From Microtetraspora malaysiensis (GTDB lineage: Bacteria; Actinomycetota; Actinomycetes; Streptosporangiales; Streptosporangiaceae): DNA of 64,000 nt. The position numbers and the translations under genes were made by a program. This document shows positions 23,680 to 31,738 of the stretch, piece by piece. The stretch is from assembly GCF_001528665.1 (NCBI RefSeq), contig NZ_BBYJ01000004.1:436472-500471 (forward strand), written 5' to 3'. The notes below the pieces were generated by a model that saw only the letters and a list, made by a program, of their open reading frames with translations, was not told the DNA's origin and searched no databases. Each line of letters opens with the position of its first letter. Position 1 is the stretch's first letter.

Positions 23680-24948
23680 CTATCCGGGCGGTGTCGCCGC
23701 CACCGCGCGCTCGAAGACGAGGTCGCGGGCCGTGGCGAGACCGAACGCCAGGGCGCCGAGCAGAACCGCGTCGACACCCAGCGTGGACGCCTCGATCCGG
23801 GGCGGGCGCAACGCCGCCAGAGCGGGAAGGCGCTCAGTCACGGGGCCGATGAGCAGATCGGCCGCCTGGGCTCCGATGCCACCACCGAGCACGACCAGTT
23901 CGGGGTCGAGCACGGCGATGATCCCGGCGAGGGCGTGCGCCACGTGATCCGCCTCGATGGCGACGACCTTGAGCGCGGTCTCGTCGCCCGCCCTGGCCGC
24001 GTCGAAGACGTCTTTGGCGGTGGCCGCGATCATACCCAATCGGGCGGCCGCGGCGATCACGCCGTCGGCCGACGCGACCGACTCGAACATGCCACGTCCG
24101 GGGTCGGCTCGGGGATCGCCCTCGCCGACAGGCAGATACGAGATCTCCCCGGCCGCCCCTCGCGAGCCTCGGTAGAGCTTGCCGTCGATGACGACGCCCA
24201 TGCCGATGCCGGTGCCGACGGAGACGTAGACGAAATGGGGAACGCCCTCGCCCAGGCCGTACGTGCCCTCCCCCACGGCGGCGAGGTCCACGTCGTTCTC
24301 CAGGATGTATGGGGACCCGGTGACCTCCGCGAGCCGTTCCACCGCGCCGGGCAGCTCCCAACCGGGCAGGTTGGGGGCGACGCGCAGCGCGCCCGTCTCC
24401 TTGTCGTGGATGCCCGGCATCCCGAAGACCGCCAGTGTGATGTCCCCGGGGGTGAGACCGGCTTCCGTGGTGAGCTCGGCCGCCATCCGGGAGAGCTGGG
24501 CGAGCAGGGCGTCGTAGCTCTCGGCCCGGGACGGCTCGTCCCTGCGCGCGACGATCTCGCCCACCAGGTCGGCCAGCGCGAGTCGTACGTAGGCGCGGCC
24601 GATGTCGACGGCCAGCACCCAGCCGGCCTGCGGGCGGATCTCGTAAAGCAGAGCGGCACGACCGGCGTTGCCCGTGCGCAGCCCGACAGTGCGGACCAGC
24701 CTGGCACGCTCCAGATCCGCCAGGGCGACCGAGATGGTCGGTTTGGACAGGCCGGTGGCCTGGGCCAGCTCCGGCCGGGAGACCTTACCGAGCTGGAAGA
24801 TCTCCGCGAACACGGCGCGCTCGTTCATCACGCGGAGCAGGCTGGTCGTGTTGGCGGTCCCGCCGCCCATGCTCAGCACATTCCCCAGAGTGGCATGCCC
24901 ACTGCGGAAGGCGGGCCAGTTGATCACCAGTGGATCGCCCCGCACCAT
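23680..24948 (-). CDS. ROK-family transcriptional repressor (sugar-responsive)
   Basis: Protein of 422 aa, ATG at 24948 after CGGAGGAG. Residues about 35-95 are a winged HTH (LGKVSRPELAQATGLSKPTISVALADLERARLV). The rest is a ROK ASKHA domain: WVLAVDIGRAYVRLALADL, ILENDVDLAAVGEGTYG, VSVGTGIGMGVVIDGKLYRGSRGAAGEI. The zinc-binding CxCGxxGC motif of ROK kinases is missing: the segment after GEISYLPVGEGDPRADPGRGMFE has no Cys. It is divergent from a xylose-type ABC importer and probably represses it until sugar binds. XylR-like regulation fits the binding-protein type. Confidence 0.9.
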   Translation of the reverse strand: MVRGDPLVINWPAFRSGHATLGNVLSMGGGTANTTSLLRVMNERAVFAEIFQLGKVSRPELAQATGLSKPTISVALADLERARLVRTVGLRTGNAGRAALLYEIRPQAGWVLAVDIGRAYVRLALADLVGEIVARRDEPSRAESYDALLAQLSRMAAELTTEAGLTPGDITLAVFGMPGIHDKETGALRVAPNLPGWELPGAVERLAEVTGSPYILENDVDLAAVGEGTYGLGEGVPHFVYVSVGTGIGMGVVIDGKLYRGSRGAAGEISYLPVGEGDPRADPGRGMFESVASADGVIAAAARLGMIAATAKDVFDAARAGDETALKVVAIEADHVAHALAGIIAVLDPELVVLGGGIGAQAADLLIGPVTERLPALAALRPPRIEASTLGVDAVLLGALAFGLATARDLVFERAVAATPPG

Positions 24949-24996
24949 TCCGCTCCTCCGTGACGTGATCTCTCCTCAACCCCTGGCTATAGAGCT

Positions 24997-25019
24997 GATA
25001 GTAAATTACCTTACTTATC
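24997..25019. promoter_or_regulatory. Candidate ROK operator in the sugar transporter promoter
   Basis: AT-rich imperfect palindrome with arms GATAGTAA and TTACTTATC around ATTACC, between the divergent repressor and binding-protein genes and 36 bp before the latter's ATG. Its AT content stands out in this genome. Assignment to the ROK protein is inference. Confidence 0.5.
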
Positions 25020-25054
25020 AACCCCCGGGGTCATAAGAAAGGAATCCCGTTCCG

Positions 25055-26146
25055 ATGCGACGAGGAATGCTGGCCATCTCCGTCGCGGCGCTTCTGTTCG
25101 GCGCCGCCTGCGGTAACAGCTCCACCACGGAGACGAACCCGTCCGAGGCCAAGGCGGGCGGCGCCGGCAAGACCATCGCCTTGTTCACGCCCGAGTCGAA
25201 GACGACGCGCTACGAGGCGTTCGACCGTCCGCTGTTCGAGGCCAAGGTCGGAGAGCTGTGCCCCGACTGCAAGATCCTCTACTCCAACGCCGACCAGGAC
25301 GCCGTCAAACAGCAGCAGCAGGTCGAGGCCGCCCTCACGCAGGGGGCCGACGTACTCGTGCTCGACGCCGTGGACGCCGCGGCCGTCGCGCCGCTGGTCA
25401 ACCAGGCCAAGCAGAAGAAGATCCCCGTGATCGCCTACGACCGGCTGATCTCCGGCATCGACTACGAGTACTTCGTCTCGTTCAACAACGTCCGCGTCGG
25501 CGAAATGCAGGGCCAGGCGCTACTCGACGCGCTCAACGCCAACGGCACGGCGGACAAGGGGGAGATCGTGATGCTCCACGGCTCGCCCACCGACCCCAGC
25601 TCGGCCGACTACAAGAAGGGCGCGCACAACGTCCTCGACGGCAAGGTCAAGATCGGGCGGGAGTTCGACACACCCGACTGGAGCCCCGACAAGGCACAGC
25701 AGGAGATGGAGCAGGCCATCACCGCGATCGGCCGCGACAACATCGTGGGCGTGCTGTCCGCCAACGACGGCATGGCCAGCGGCGCCATCGCCGCCATGAA
25801 GCGGGCCGGGTACAAGACCATGCCGCCGATCACCGGGCAGGACGCCGAACTGGCGGCCGTGCAGCGGATCCTCGGCGGCGAGCAGTACATGACGATCTAC
25901 CTCAACATCCGGGCGGAGGCGGAGAAGTCGGCGGAGCTCGCGGTCGCGCTGACCAAGGGCGAGAAGCCGGCGGCGCCCGACAAGGTGAACAACGGCACGG
26001 CGGACATCCCGTCGTTCCTGCTCGACCCCATCGCGGTCACCGCGGACAAGATCGCCGACACCATCATCAAGGACGACTTCTACAAGGCGTCCGACGTCTG
26101 CACGCCCGAGCTCAAGGACGCGTGCGCCAAGGCGGGTATCCAGTAG
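25055..26146 (+). CDS. Sugar ABC transporter substrate-binding lipoprotein (XylF-like)
   Basis: Protein of 363 aa, ATG at 25055 after AAAGGAA. The signal peptide ends in LLFGAAC, a relaxed lipobox with Cys19 as lipid anchor. Periplasmic-binding-protein type I fold (Peripla_BP_4): KTIALFTPESKTTRYEA, then LYSNADQDAVKQQQQVEAAL, DVLVLDAVDAAAVAPLV, VIAYDRLISGIDYEYFVSFNN, GVLSANDGMASGAIAA and PPITGQDAELAAVQRIL. The DRLI and GQDAE stretches are characteristic of xylose-binding XylF proteins. It captures a pentose, most likely xylose, outside the membrane for the permease encoded downstream. First gene of a three-gene operon. Confidence 0.9.
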   Translation: MRRGMLAISVAALLFGAACGNSSTTETNPSEAKAGGAGKTIALFTPESKTTRYEAFDRPLFEAKVGELCPDCKILYSNADQDAVKQQQQVEAALTQGADVLVLDAVDAAAVAPLVNQAKQKKIPVIAYDRLISGIDYEYFVSFNNVRVGEMQGQALLDALNANGTADKGEIVMLHGSPTDPSSADYKKGAHNVLDGKVKIGREFDTPDWSPDKAQQEMEQAITAIGRDNIVGVLSANDGMASGAIAAMKRAGYKTMPPITGQDAELAAVQRILGGEQYMTIYLNIRAEAEKSAELAVALTKGEKPAAPDKVNNGTADIPSFLLDPIAVTADKIADTIIKDDFYKASDVCTPELKDACAKAGIQ

Positions 26147-26866
26147 ATGATCTCGGCGAGAGACATATCCAAGCGATATGGCGCGGTCCAGGCTCTCGAA
26201 GGGGTGAGCCTGGACCTCGCTCCCGGCGAGGTGGTGGCCCTGGTCGGGGACAACGGCGCGGGGAAATCGACGCTGGTAAAGATCATCTCGGGCGCCGTCA
26301 GCCCGGACTCGGGCGGACTCTTCATCGACGGCGAGCCGGTGCACGTCGGCAACCCTCACGACGCCCAGCGGCTGGGCATCTCGACCGTCTACCAGGACCT
26401 CGCGCTGTGCGAGAACCTCGATGTGGTGGCCAACCTCTTCCTCGGATCCGAGCGACGGAGGCTGTCGTTCCTCAACCACATCCAGATGGAACGATCCGCG
26501 CGTGACCTGCTCACCTCGCTCGACGTGCGCATCCGCGACATCCGGGTGCCGGTGGCCATGCTCTCCGGCGGCCAGCGTCAGTCCGTGGCCATCGCCCGCG
26601 CGCTGATCGGCGAGCCACGGCTCGTCATCCTCGACGAGCCGACCGCCGCCCTGGGGGTCGAGCAGACCGCCCAGGTCCTCGACCTCATCAGGCGGCTCCG
26701 CGAGCGCGGCCTGGCGGTGCTACTCATCTCCCACAACCTCGCCGACGTGCGCGCGGTCAGCGACCGCGTCGTGGTCCTCCGCCTGGGCAGAAACGCCGGC
26801 GAGTTCCGTACGGCCGACGCCTCTCAGGAGGCGATCGTGGCCGCGATCACCGGAGCCGCAGCATGA
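26147..26866 (+). CDS. Sugar ABC transporter ATP-binding protein (single domain)
   Basis: Protein of 239 aa whose ATG directly follows the stop of the binding-protein gene. One ABC domain: Walker A GDNGAGKST near residue 37, Q-loop VYQDLALCENL, signature LSGGQRQ, Walker B LVILDEPTAALG, and the H-loop LLISHNL. Ribose/xylose importers usually have a duplicated ATPase of about 500 aa (RbsA, XylG). This is the half-length FrcA-like form, which must dimerise. It energises import of the sugar with the permease encoded at 26863. Confidence 0.93.
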   Translation: MISARDISKRYGAVQALEGVSLDLAPGEVVALVGDNGAGKSTLVKIISGAVSPDSGGLFIDGEPVHVGNPHDAQRLGISTVYQDLALCENLDVVANLFLGSERRRLSFLNHIQMERSARDLLTSLDVRIRDIRVPVAMLSGGQRQSVAIARALIGEPRLVILDEPTAALGVEQTAQVLDLIRRLRERGLAVLLISHNLADVRAVSDRVVVLRLGRNAGEFRTADASQEAIVAAITGAAA

Positions 26867-28053
26867 CGAACCCCACGGCGCTGGTGCGCAAGCCGTACAC
26901 ACCGAAGGAAGCCGTCGAACGGCTGCGGCACGGGGACCTCGGCGCGTGGCCGGTGGCCGGCGCGCTGATCGTGATCGCGATCGTCTTCGGATCGCTCAAC
27001 GAGCACTTCCTGTCCTCGGAGAACCTCACCAACCTGGCCCTCCAGATGGCGGCGACCGGGACGATCTCGCTCGGCATCATCATGGTGCTGCTGCTCGGCG
27101 AGATCGACCTGTCCGCCGGCTCCGTCAGCGGCCTGTGCGCGGTTGTCATGGCCATCCTGTCCGAACGGCTGCACTGGAATCCGCTCCTCGCGATCCTCGC
27201 CGCCCTGGTGGCGGGAGCTCTCGTCGGACTTCTGCACGGGCTGATGTTCACCCGGATCCGGATGCCGTCGTTCGTGGTGACGCTGGCGGGCCTGATCGGC
27301 TGGCAGGGCCTGCTGCTCTACCTGCTGGGCTCGGGCGGCATCATCAACCTGCCCTTCGACGGATTCGTCGCGAAGCTGAGCGACACGTGGTTGCCCGCCT
27401 GGGCGGCCTGGACGCTGACCGCGGGACTGGTGGCCGTCTACGCGGCGTCAGGGGTGATCAGCAGGCGACGGAGGGTCGCGGCGGAACTCCCGGTGACCGC
27501 CATGTGGTGGCTGTCCGCCAGGGTGGGCGGCCTCGCGGTCGTGCTGGCGGGAGCCGTACTCGTGATGTCCGCGGACCGCGGCGTTCCGCTCCTGCTGGTC
27601 ATCTTCGGCACGCTGGTGGTGGTCTTCGACCTGATCCTTCGTCATACGACGTTCGGCCGGTGGATGTACGCGGTGGGAGGAAACGTCGAGGCGGCCCGCC
27701 GGGCGGGCATCAACGTGACACGGATCCGCGTGCTGGCGTTCGTGCTGTCGTCCGTGCTGGCGGCTTTCGGCGGCATCCTGTCGGCCAGCCGCCTGTCGGC
27801 CGTCAACCAGGGATCGGGCGGAAGCGACATCCTGCTCATGGCGATCGCCGCTGCGGTCATCGGCGGCACGTCGCTGTTCGGCGGCCGGGGGCGGACGTAC
27901 GCGGCGCTGCTCGGCATCCTGGTCATCCAGTCGATCACCAACGGCATGTTCCTGCTGAGCGTGGACTCCTCCGTGCGGTACATGGTGACCGCCGCGGTCC
28001 TCGCCCTCGCGGTCGCCATCGACTCTCTGGCCCGGCGCGGCAACGCCACGTGA
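26863..28053 (+). CDS. Sugar ABC transporter permease (XylH-like)
   Basis: Protein of 396 aa overlapping the ATPase gene by 4 nt (ATGA). About 10 hydrophobic segments of the BPD_transp_2 family. Typical marks are MAATGTISLGIIMVLLLGEIDLSAGSV near residue 65 and ARRAGINVTRIRVLAFVLSSVLAAFGGILSASRL followed by AIAAAVIGGTSLFGGRG, the ATPase-coupling helix region. Closest in style to XylH. A membrane component of the xylose-type importer, probably induced through the ROK repressor. Confidence 0.93.
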   Translation: MTNPTALVRKPYTPKEAVERLRHGDLGAWPVAGALIVIAIVFGSLNEHFLSSENLTNLALQMAATGTISLGIIMVLLLGEIDLSAGSVSGLCAVVMAILSERLHWNPLLAILAALVAGALVGLLHGLMFTRIRMPSFVVTLAGLIGWQGLLLYLLGSGGIINLPFDGFVAKLSDTWLPAWAAWTLTAGLVAVYAASGVISRRRRVAAELPVTAMWWLSARVGGLAVVLAGAVLVMSADRGVPLLLVIFGTLVVVFDLILRHTTFGRWMYAVGGNVEAARRAGINVTRIRVLAFVLSSVLAAFGGILSASRLSAVNQGSGGSDILLMAIAAAVIGGTSLFGGRGRTYAALLGILVIQSITNGMFLLSVDSSVRYMVTAAVLALAVAIDSLARRGNAT

Positions 28054-28057
28054 GCAC

Positions 28058-28084
28058 CGGGGGGTCGGCTGCGGGGACCCCCCG
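28058..28084 (+). terminator. Terminator of the sugar ABC operon
   Basis: Stem CGGGGGGTC / GACCCCCCG (9 bp) 5 bp after the permease stop codon. No T-tract, as is common in this genome. Confidence 0.65.
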
Positions 28085-28106
28085 ATCTCACGGCGGTCCG
28101 GTGCGG

Positions 28107-28217
28107 TCAGCGCTGCGGGGACCCTCCGTTGTCACGGCGGTCGAGCGCGGTCTGCAGCGCGTCGGCGGCCTCGTCGCGGACGTCTTCTGGGCTGTTCCAG
28201 GGATACATGTCGTACAT
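28107..28217 (-). CDS. Possible 36-aa small protein
   Basis: Frame of 36 codons starting at the ATG at 28217, beginning MYDMYPWNSPEDVRDEAADA and ending RRDNGGSPQR. A Trp/Tyr-rich start followed by an amphipathic acidic helix is unlike random GC-rich frames, and third-position GC is high. There is no clear ribosome site. The gene would run antisense toward the 3' end of the sugar permease operon. Actinomycetes carry short proteins of this style, but I cannot name a family. It could be chance. Confidence 0.45.
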   Translation of the reverse strand: MYDMYPWNSPEDVRDEAADALQTALDRRDNGGSPQR

Positions 28218-28487
28218 GACAGTCTCATTCGTACGTTGCGGAAACGGGACTGAACGGAACCGGTCGCGGATCCGGAATCAGGGCGCCGCCGAGGACGCGG
28301 ATCGCGCGCCTCAAGGCGGAAAGGGAAGTCACGACCGGCGCAGCGCCACACACCGCGGCGGGTCGGCCGGTCGACCTAGGTCAGGCCCCGCCGCGGCAGG
28401 TGATAAGTACGGACACCTGGCGCGTCATGTGCGAAAGCCTACCCCAGAATCTCGTAGGACGACCTAGTATCTCAATATTCGAGACAA
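28218..28487. other. Intergenic stretch without identified gene
   Basis: 270 bp between the possible small protein and repeat copy C. It contains the 10-bp palindrome GACCTAGGTC at 28373-28382 and ATCTC-N7-GAGAC at 28469-28485. The latter resembles the NdgR-type box but is not at a recognised promoter. Nothing else was seen. Confidence 0.5.
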
Positions 28488-28665
28488 CCGCCCCGAGCCC
28501 GCGCGAGCACCGTCAATCACCACGGTGCCCAACCACGACGCGAGGGGCGCGGCGGTGTCTGGACTGAGGAACGAGCGGGCTGAGGGACGAAGCCCCGAGT
28601 GACGAGGGAAGACATCGACTGTGGGCGCCCCGAGCCCGCCGCGCCGGAGGCGCGGCAAATAAACG
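28488..28665 (-). repeat. Dispersed intergenic repeat, copy C
   Basis: Minus-strand copy of the 1800-1970 family. Its 5' end, just past the serA terminator, has the compensated hairpin CCGCGCC-TCC-GGCGCGG where other copies have GCGCTCGCTCCGCTCGCGC. The core CAGTCCAGACACCGCCGCG and the terminal GCTCGCGCGGGCTCGGGGCG are intact. Confidence 0.87.
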
Positions 28666-28668
28666 CAA

Positions 28669-28702
28669 CGAACCCGCTCCACCACGGGGTGGAGCGGGTT
28701 CG
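28669..28702 (-). terminator. Intrinsic terminator of serA
   Basis: Perfect 15-bp stem CGAACCCGCTCCACC / GGTGGAGCGGGTTCG with a 4-nt loop, 26 bp past the serA stop. On the minus strand TTGCGTTTATTT follows. Confidence 0.95.
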
Positions 28703-28727
28703 TGTGATGCTGTTCCGGGACGGCGGG

Positions 28728-30317
28728 TCAGTCCTCCAGGTCGACCGTACGGCCGCTGTCGGCGCCGACCGCGGCCACGATCTGGTCGATGACGTCGCCC
28801 GGGATGGCCGAGTCGACGGTCAGCGCGGTGAGGGCCTTGCCGCCCTTCTCACCGCGGGCGACCTGCATGGAGGCGATGTTGACGCCGTGCTCGCCGAGCA
28901 CGCGGCCGACGATGCCGACGATGCCGGGACGGTCGGTGTAGGTGAAGAACGCCAGGTGGTCGGTCGGCTCGATCTCCATGGCGAAGCCGTTGACCTCGAC
29001 GATCTTGGTGATCTGCCGGGGGCCGGAGAGCGTTCCGGAGACGGAGACGGTGCGGCCGTCGGCGAGCACACCGCGGACGGTGATGACGTTGCGCCAGTCG
29101 GGGCTCTCGCCGCTGGTGACCAGCTCGACCACGGTGCCGCGGTCCTTGGCGAGCAGCGGGGCGTTGACGTAGGTCACCGTGTCCTCGACGACGTCGGTGA
29201 AGACGCCCTTGAGGGCGGCCAGTTCGAGCACGCGCACGTCCTGCGCCGCGATCTCGCCGCGTACCTCGACGTCGAGCTTGGCGGCGACCTCGCCCGCGAG
29301 GGCGGTGAAGATGCGGCCGAGCTTCTCGGTCAGCGGCAGGCCCGGCTTGACCTCTTCGGCGACGGCGCCGCCCTGGACGTTGACGGCGTCCGGGACGAAC
29401 TCGCCGGCCAGGGCGAGCTTGACGCTGCGGGCGACCTGGGTGCCGGCCTTCTCCTGCGCCTCGTGGGTGGACGCGCCGAGGTGCGGGGTGACCACGACCT
29501 GGTCGAACTCGAACAGCGGGCTGTCCGTGCAGGGCTCCTTGGAGAACACGTCGATGCCGGCGCCGGCGACGCGGCCCTCCTTGAGAGCGGAGTAGAGCGC
29601 GTTCTCGTCGATGATGCCGCCGCGCGCGACGTTGATCAGGCGCACCGACGGCTTGACCATGTGCAGCTCGCGGTCGCCGATGAGACCGACGGTCTCCTTG
29701 GACTTGGGCAGGTGCACCGTGATGAAGTCGGCCTGCTGGAGGACCTCCTCCAGGGAGGCCAGCTTGACGCCCATCTGCGCGGCGCGGGCCGGCTGCAGGT
29801 AGGGGTCGTAGGCGATCAGCTCGACGCCGAACGGCTGCAGACGCTGCGCGACGAGCTGGCCGATCTTGCCGAGGCCGAGGATGCCGACGACCTTCTCGTC
29901 GAGCTCGACGCCGGTGTACTTGGACCGCTTCCACTCGCCGGCCTTGAGGGCGGCGTGGCCCTGGGCGACGTTGCGGGCGCTGGCCAGGATCAGCGCGACC
30001 GTGTGCTCGGCGGCGCTGGTGATGTTGGAGGTCGGAGCGTTGACGACCATGACACCGGCCTTGGTCGCCGCCTCGACGTCGACGTTGTCCAGGCCGACCC
30101 CGGCGCGGGCCACGACGCGCAGCTTGGGCGCGTGCGCGATCGCCTCGGCGTCCACCTGCGTGGCACTGCGGATGATCAGCGCGTCGACGTCGGCGAGCGC
30201 GGGCAGCAGCTTGGATCGGTCGGAACCGTCGGTGTGACGGACCTCGAAGTCCGCGCCAAGCACGGCCAGACCGGCTTCGGACAGCTCCTCTGCGACAAGG
30301 ACGACGGGCTTGTTCAC
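28728..30317 (-). CDS. serA: D-3-phosphoglycerate dehydrogenase (long, ASB-ACT form)
   Basis: Protein of 529 aa, GTG at 30317 with AAGGATC upstream. Catalytic and NAD domains cover residues 1-310: VDALIIRSATQVDAEAI, the nucleotide loop GILGLGKIGQLVAQRL, LPKSKETVGLIGDRE, and the catalytic His in VTPHLGASTHEAQEKAG. An intervening domain (about 315-450) and a C-terminal ACT domain follow, ending VGIVGRVLGEHGVNIASMQVAR, the serine-feedback module. It oxidises 3-phosphoglycerate at the entry to serine synthesis. Only a single GTCTC half-site is seen upstream. Confidence 0.97.
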   Translation of the reverse strand: MNKPVVLVAEELSEAGLAVLGADFEVRHTDGSDRSKLLPALADVDALIIRSATQVDAEAIAHAPKLRVVARAGVGLDNVDVEAATKAGVMVVNAPTSNITSAAEHTVALILASARNVAQGHAALKAGEWKRSKYTGVELDEKVVGILGLGKIGQLVAQRLQPFGVELIAYDPYLQPARAAQMGVKLASLEEVLQQADFITVHLPKSKETVGLIGDRELHMVKPSVRLINVARGGIIDENALYSALKEGRVAGAGIDVFSKEPCTDSPLFEFDQVVVTPHLGASTHEAQEKAGTQVARSVKLALAGEFVPDAVNVQGGAVAEEVKPGLPLTEKLGRIFTALAGEVAAKLDVEVRGEIAAQDVRVLELAALKGVFTDVVEDTVTYVNAPLLAKDRGTVVELVTSGESPDWRNVITVRGVLADGRTVSVSGTLSGPRQITKIVEVNGFAMEIEPTDHLAFFTYTDRPGIVGIVGRVLGEHGVNIASMQVARGEKGGKALTALTVDSAIPGDVIDQIVAAVGADSGRTVDLED

Positions 30318-30579
30318 TGGCGATCCTTAGGAAAGTGCGGCTGCACGGACACGCGTGAGTCTATCCGGGCTTGTGAAAGCTCTCACGAACGCCCGGCATA
30401 CGAGACGGTCCAGCTAGCGGCACTCGCGGGCATCGTGAGATTCACTCATGTGTTCGCCAACTGGCGGCTTTACCCAAGATGGACCGATCCCATCCAGACA
30501 GGCTCTATCTTGGTATTGATTGCACGCATTCTTCACGATTAGCCTGATAAGCCATGGTTCGCTACCTATCGTTCAGCCT

Positions 30580-31482
30580 ATGAGCATCGGGAACCCGTCT
30601 CTCGGCGATGTGCTCGCGCAGCACGGAAGCCCGCAACGCCTCCTCGCGACCCTTGCCGAATGGGGAATCCTGGTAGCCGTCCGGCCCGACCGTTCCGTCG
30701 TGCTCGGCACGACGCAGAGCGGTGAGCGCGTGCTGCTCGGTTACACCGCACCGGCGACCTACGCCCGGCATCGAGGCGGCCACGCCCTTTCGGCGTGTGA
30801 CGTCGAGACCATCCTCGACATCCAGCGCGTCACCGGCGTGCGCGAGATCGTGATCGACGCCGCCGGCCCCCACGCGGCCGCCGTGCCCATCGAGGACCTC
30901 CAGCGCTACCTGGTCTCGGCGCGCAGCGGAGCCGCCCACGCCCTGTCCGGATCGAGATCCGCCTCGACACCCAACGCGTACGCCACGGGGGCGATGGCCA
31001 CCGTCGCGCGGGCGCAGGTGACGCAGGCGCCTCCCGCTCCCGACCCCGATCCCGCGCCCACTCCCGTCTCCGCGACGGCGCCCGGCCCGATCTCGCCGGC
31101 CTGGATCCCCGCGCCCCGGCAGCACCTGTCCGGTGCGATGCAGGTGGTCGACCCCGGCTATCGCCGGACCAGCCACCCGATCCTGCCCGCGATGCGGGTG
31201 GCGCTCGCGGAGATCCTGCGCGACCTGCCGCTCGTCCACCACGTGTGGATCTCCGAGGCGCGGACGGTCTCCGGCTCGACCGGGCTGATGCTGCACGTCA
31301 AGGTGCACGCGTCGGCGGCCGAGGACATCGTGCGCGACATCCATCGCGGGGTGCGGGCCCGGCTGCCCCAGCTCGCGGCCAGCGGAGCGCCGGTGCTCAT
31401 GGCCCGGGTCGCCGACGCCCACACGGAACGCCGGATGATCGAGGTCGCCGCGCACGTCGTCTGCGCGGACACCCGCGGTTAG
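30580..31482 (+). CDS. SseB-like protein of unknown function
   Basis: Protein of 300 aa. The ATG at 30580 is chosen because a TATCGT box ends 7 nt upstream (leaderless) and the preceding in-frame stretch is not protein-like. Residues 15-115 resemble an SseB N-terminal domain: LLATLAEWGILVAVRPDRSVVLG, then VTGVREIVIDAAGPHAAAVPI. A Pro/Ala linker (about 150-190) leads to a C-terminal domain of beta-alpha type (LPLVHHVWISEARTVSG, then LMLHVKVHASAAED) like the SseB C-terminal half. Such proteins are widespread in actinobacteria, usually unassigned. No functional partner next door. Confidence 0.65.
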   Translation: MSIGNPSLGDVLAQHGSPQRLLATLAEWGILVAVRPDRSVVLGTTQSGERVLLGYTAPATYARHRGGHALSACDVETILDIQRVTGVREIVIDAAGPHAAAVPIEDLQRYLVSARSGAAHALSGSRSASTPNAYATGAMATVARAQVTQAPPAPDPDPAPTPVSATAPGPISPAWIPAPRQHLSGAMQVVDPGYRRTSHPILPAMRVALAEILRDLPLVHHVWISEARTVSGSTGLMLHVKVHASAAEDIVRDIHRGVRARLPQLAASGAPVLMARVADAHTERRMIEVAAHVVCADTRG

Positions 31483-31484
31483 GT

Positions 31485-31534
31485 CCCGTTTCCCGAGCCT
31501 GATCTTCGAACCCCCCAGGCTCGGGTGACGGGAT
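31485..31534 (+). terminator. Terminator after the SseB-like gene
   Basis: CCCGAGCCTG / CAGGCTCGGG (31492-31501 and 31516-31525) extended by outer TCCCGT / ACGGGA arms, starting 3 bp after the stop codon. Confidence 0.8.
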
Positions 31535-31738
31535 CTGGCCGCCGGACGGCCCGCACGGTCGGGCGCCGTCACGCCTCGGCACGCGGCGGCGTCGACGGTG
31601 CGGCGGCGTGCGCGGGCAGGTACGCCCGGCCTGGGCTCGTGTCCGGGTCCGGGCGCTCGCCCGGACCGGCCCCGACTGACGCCTTTTCGTTCCCGCGCGC
31701 ATCTTCCGACCGGGCGTTTGCTCGGCTTGAATGACGCC

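Noticed and set aside
23652..23690. Possible NdgR boxes upstream of leuB
   Set aside because: Two GTCTC half-sites are present, but the GAGAC partners at 7-nt spacing are poor, so no box was called.
28469..28485. ATCTC-N7-GAGAC, a further match to the NdgR-type box
   Set aside because: It lies downstream of serA and far from any branched-chain gene start. Kept only as a note in the intergenic entry.
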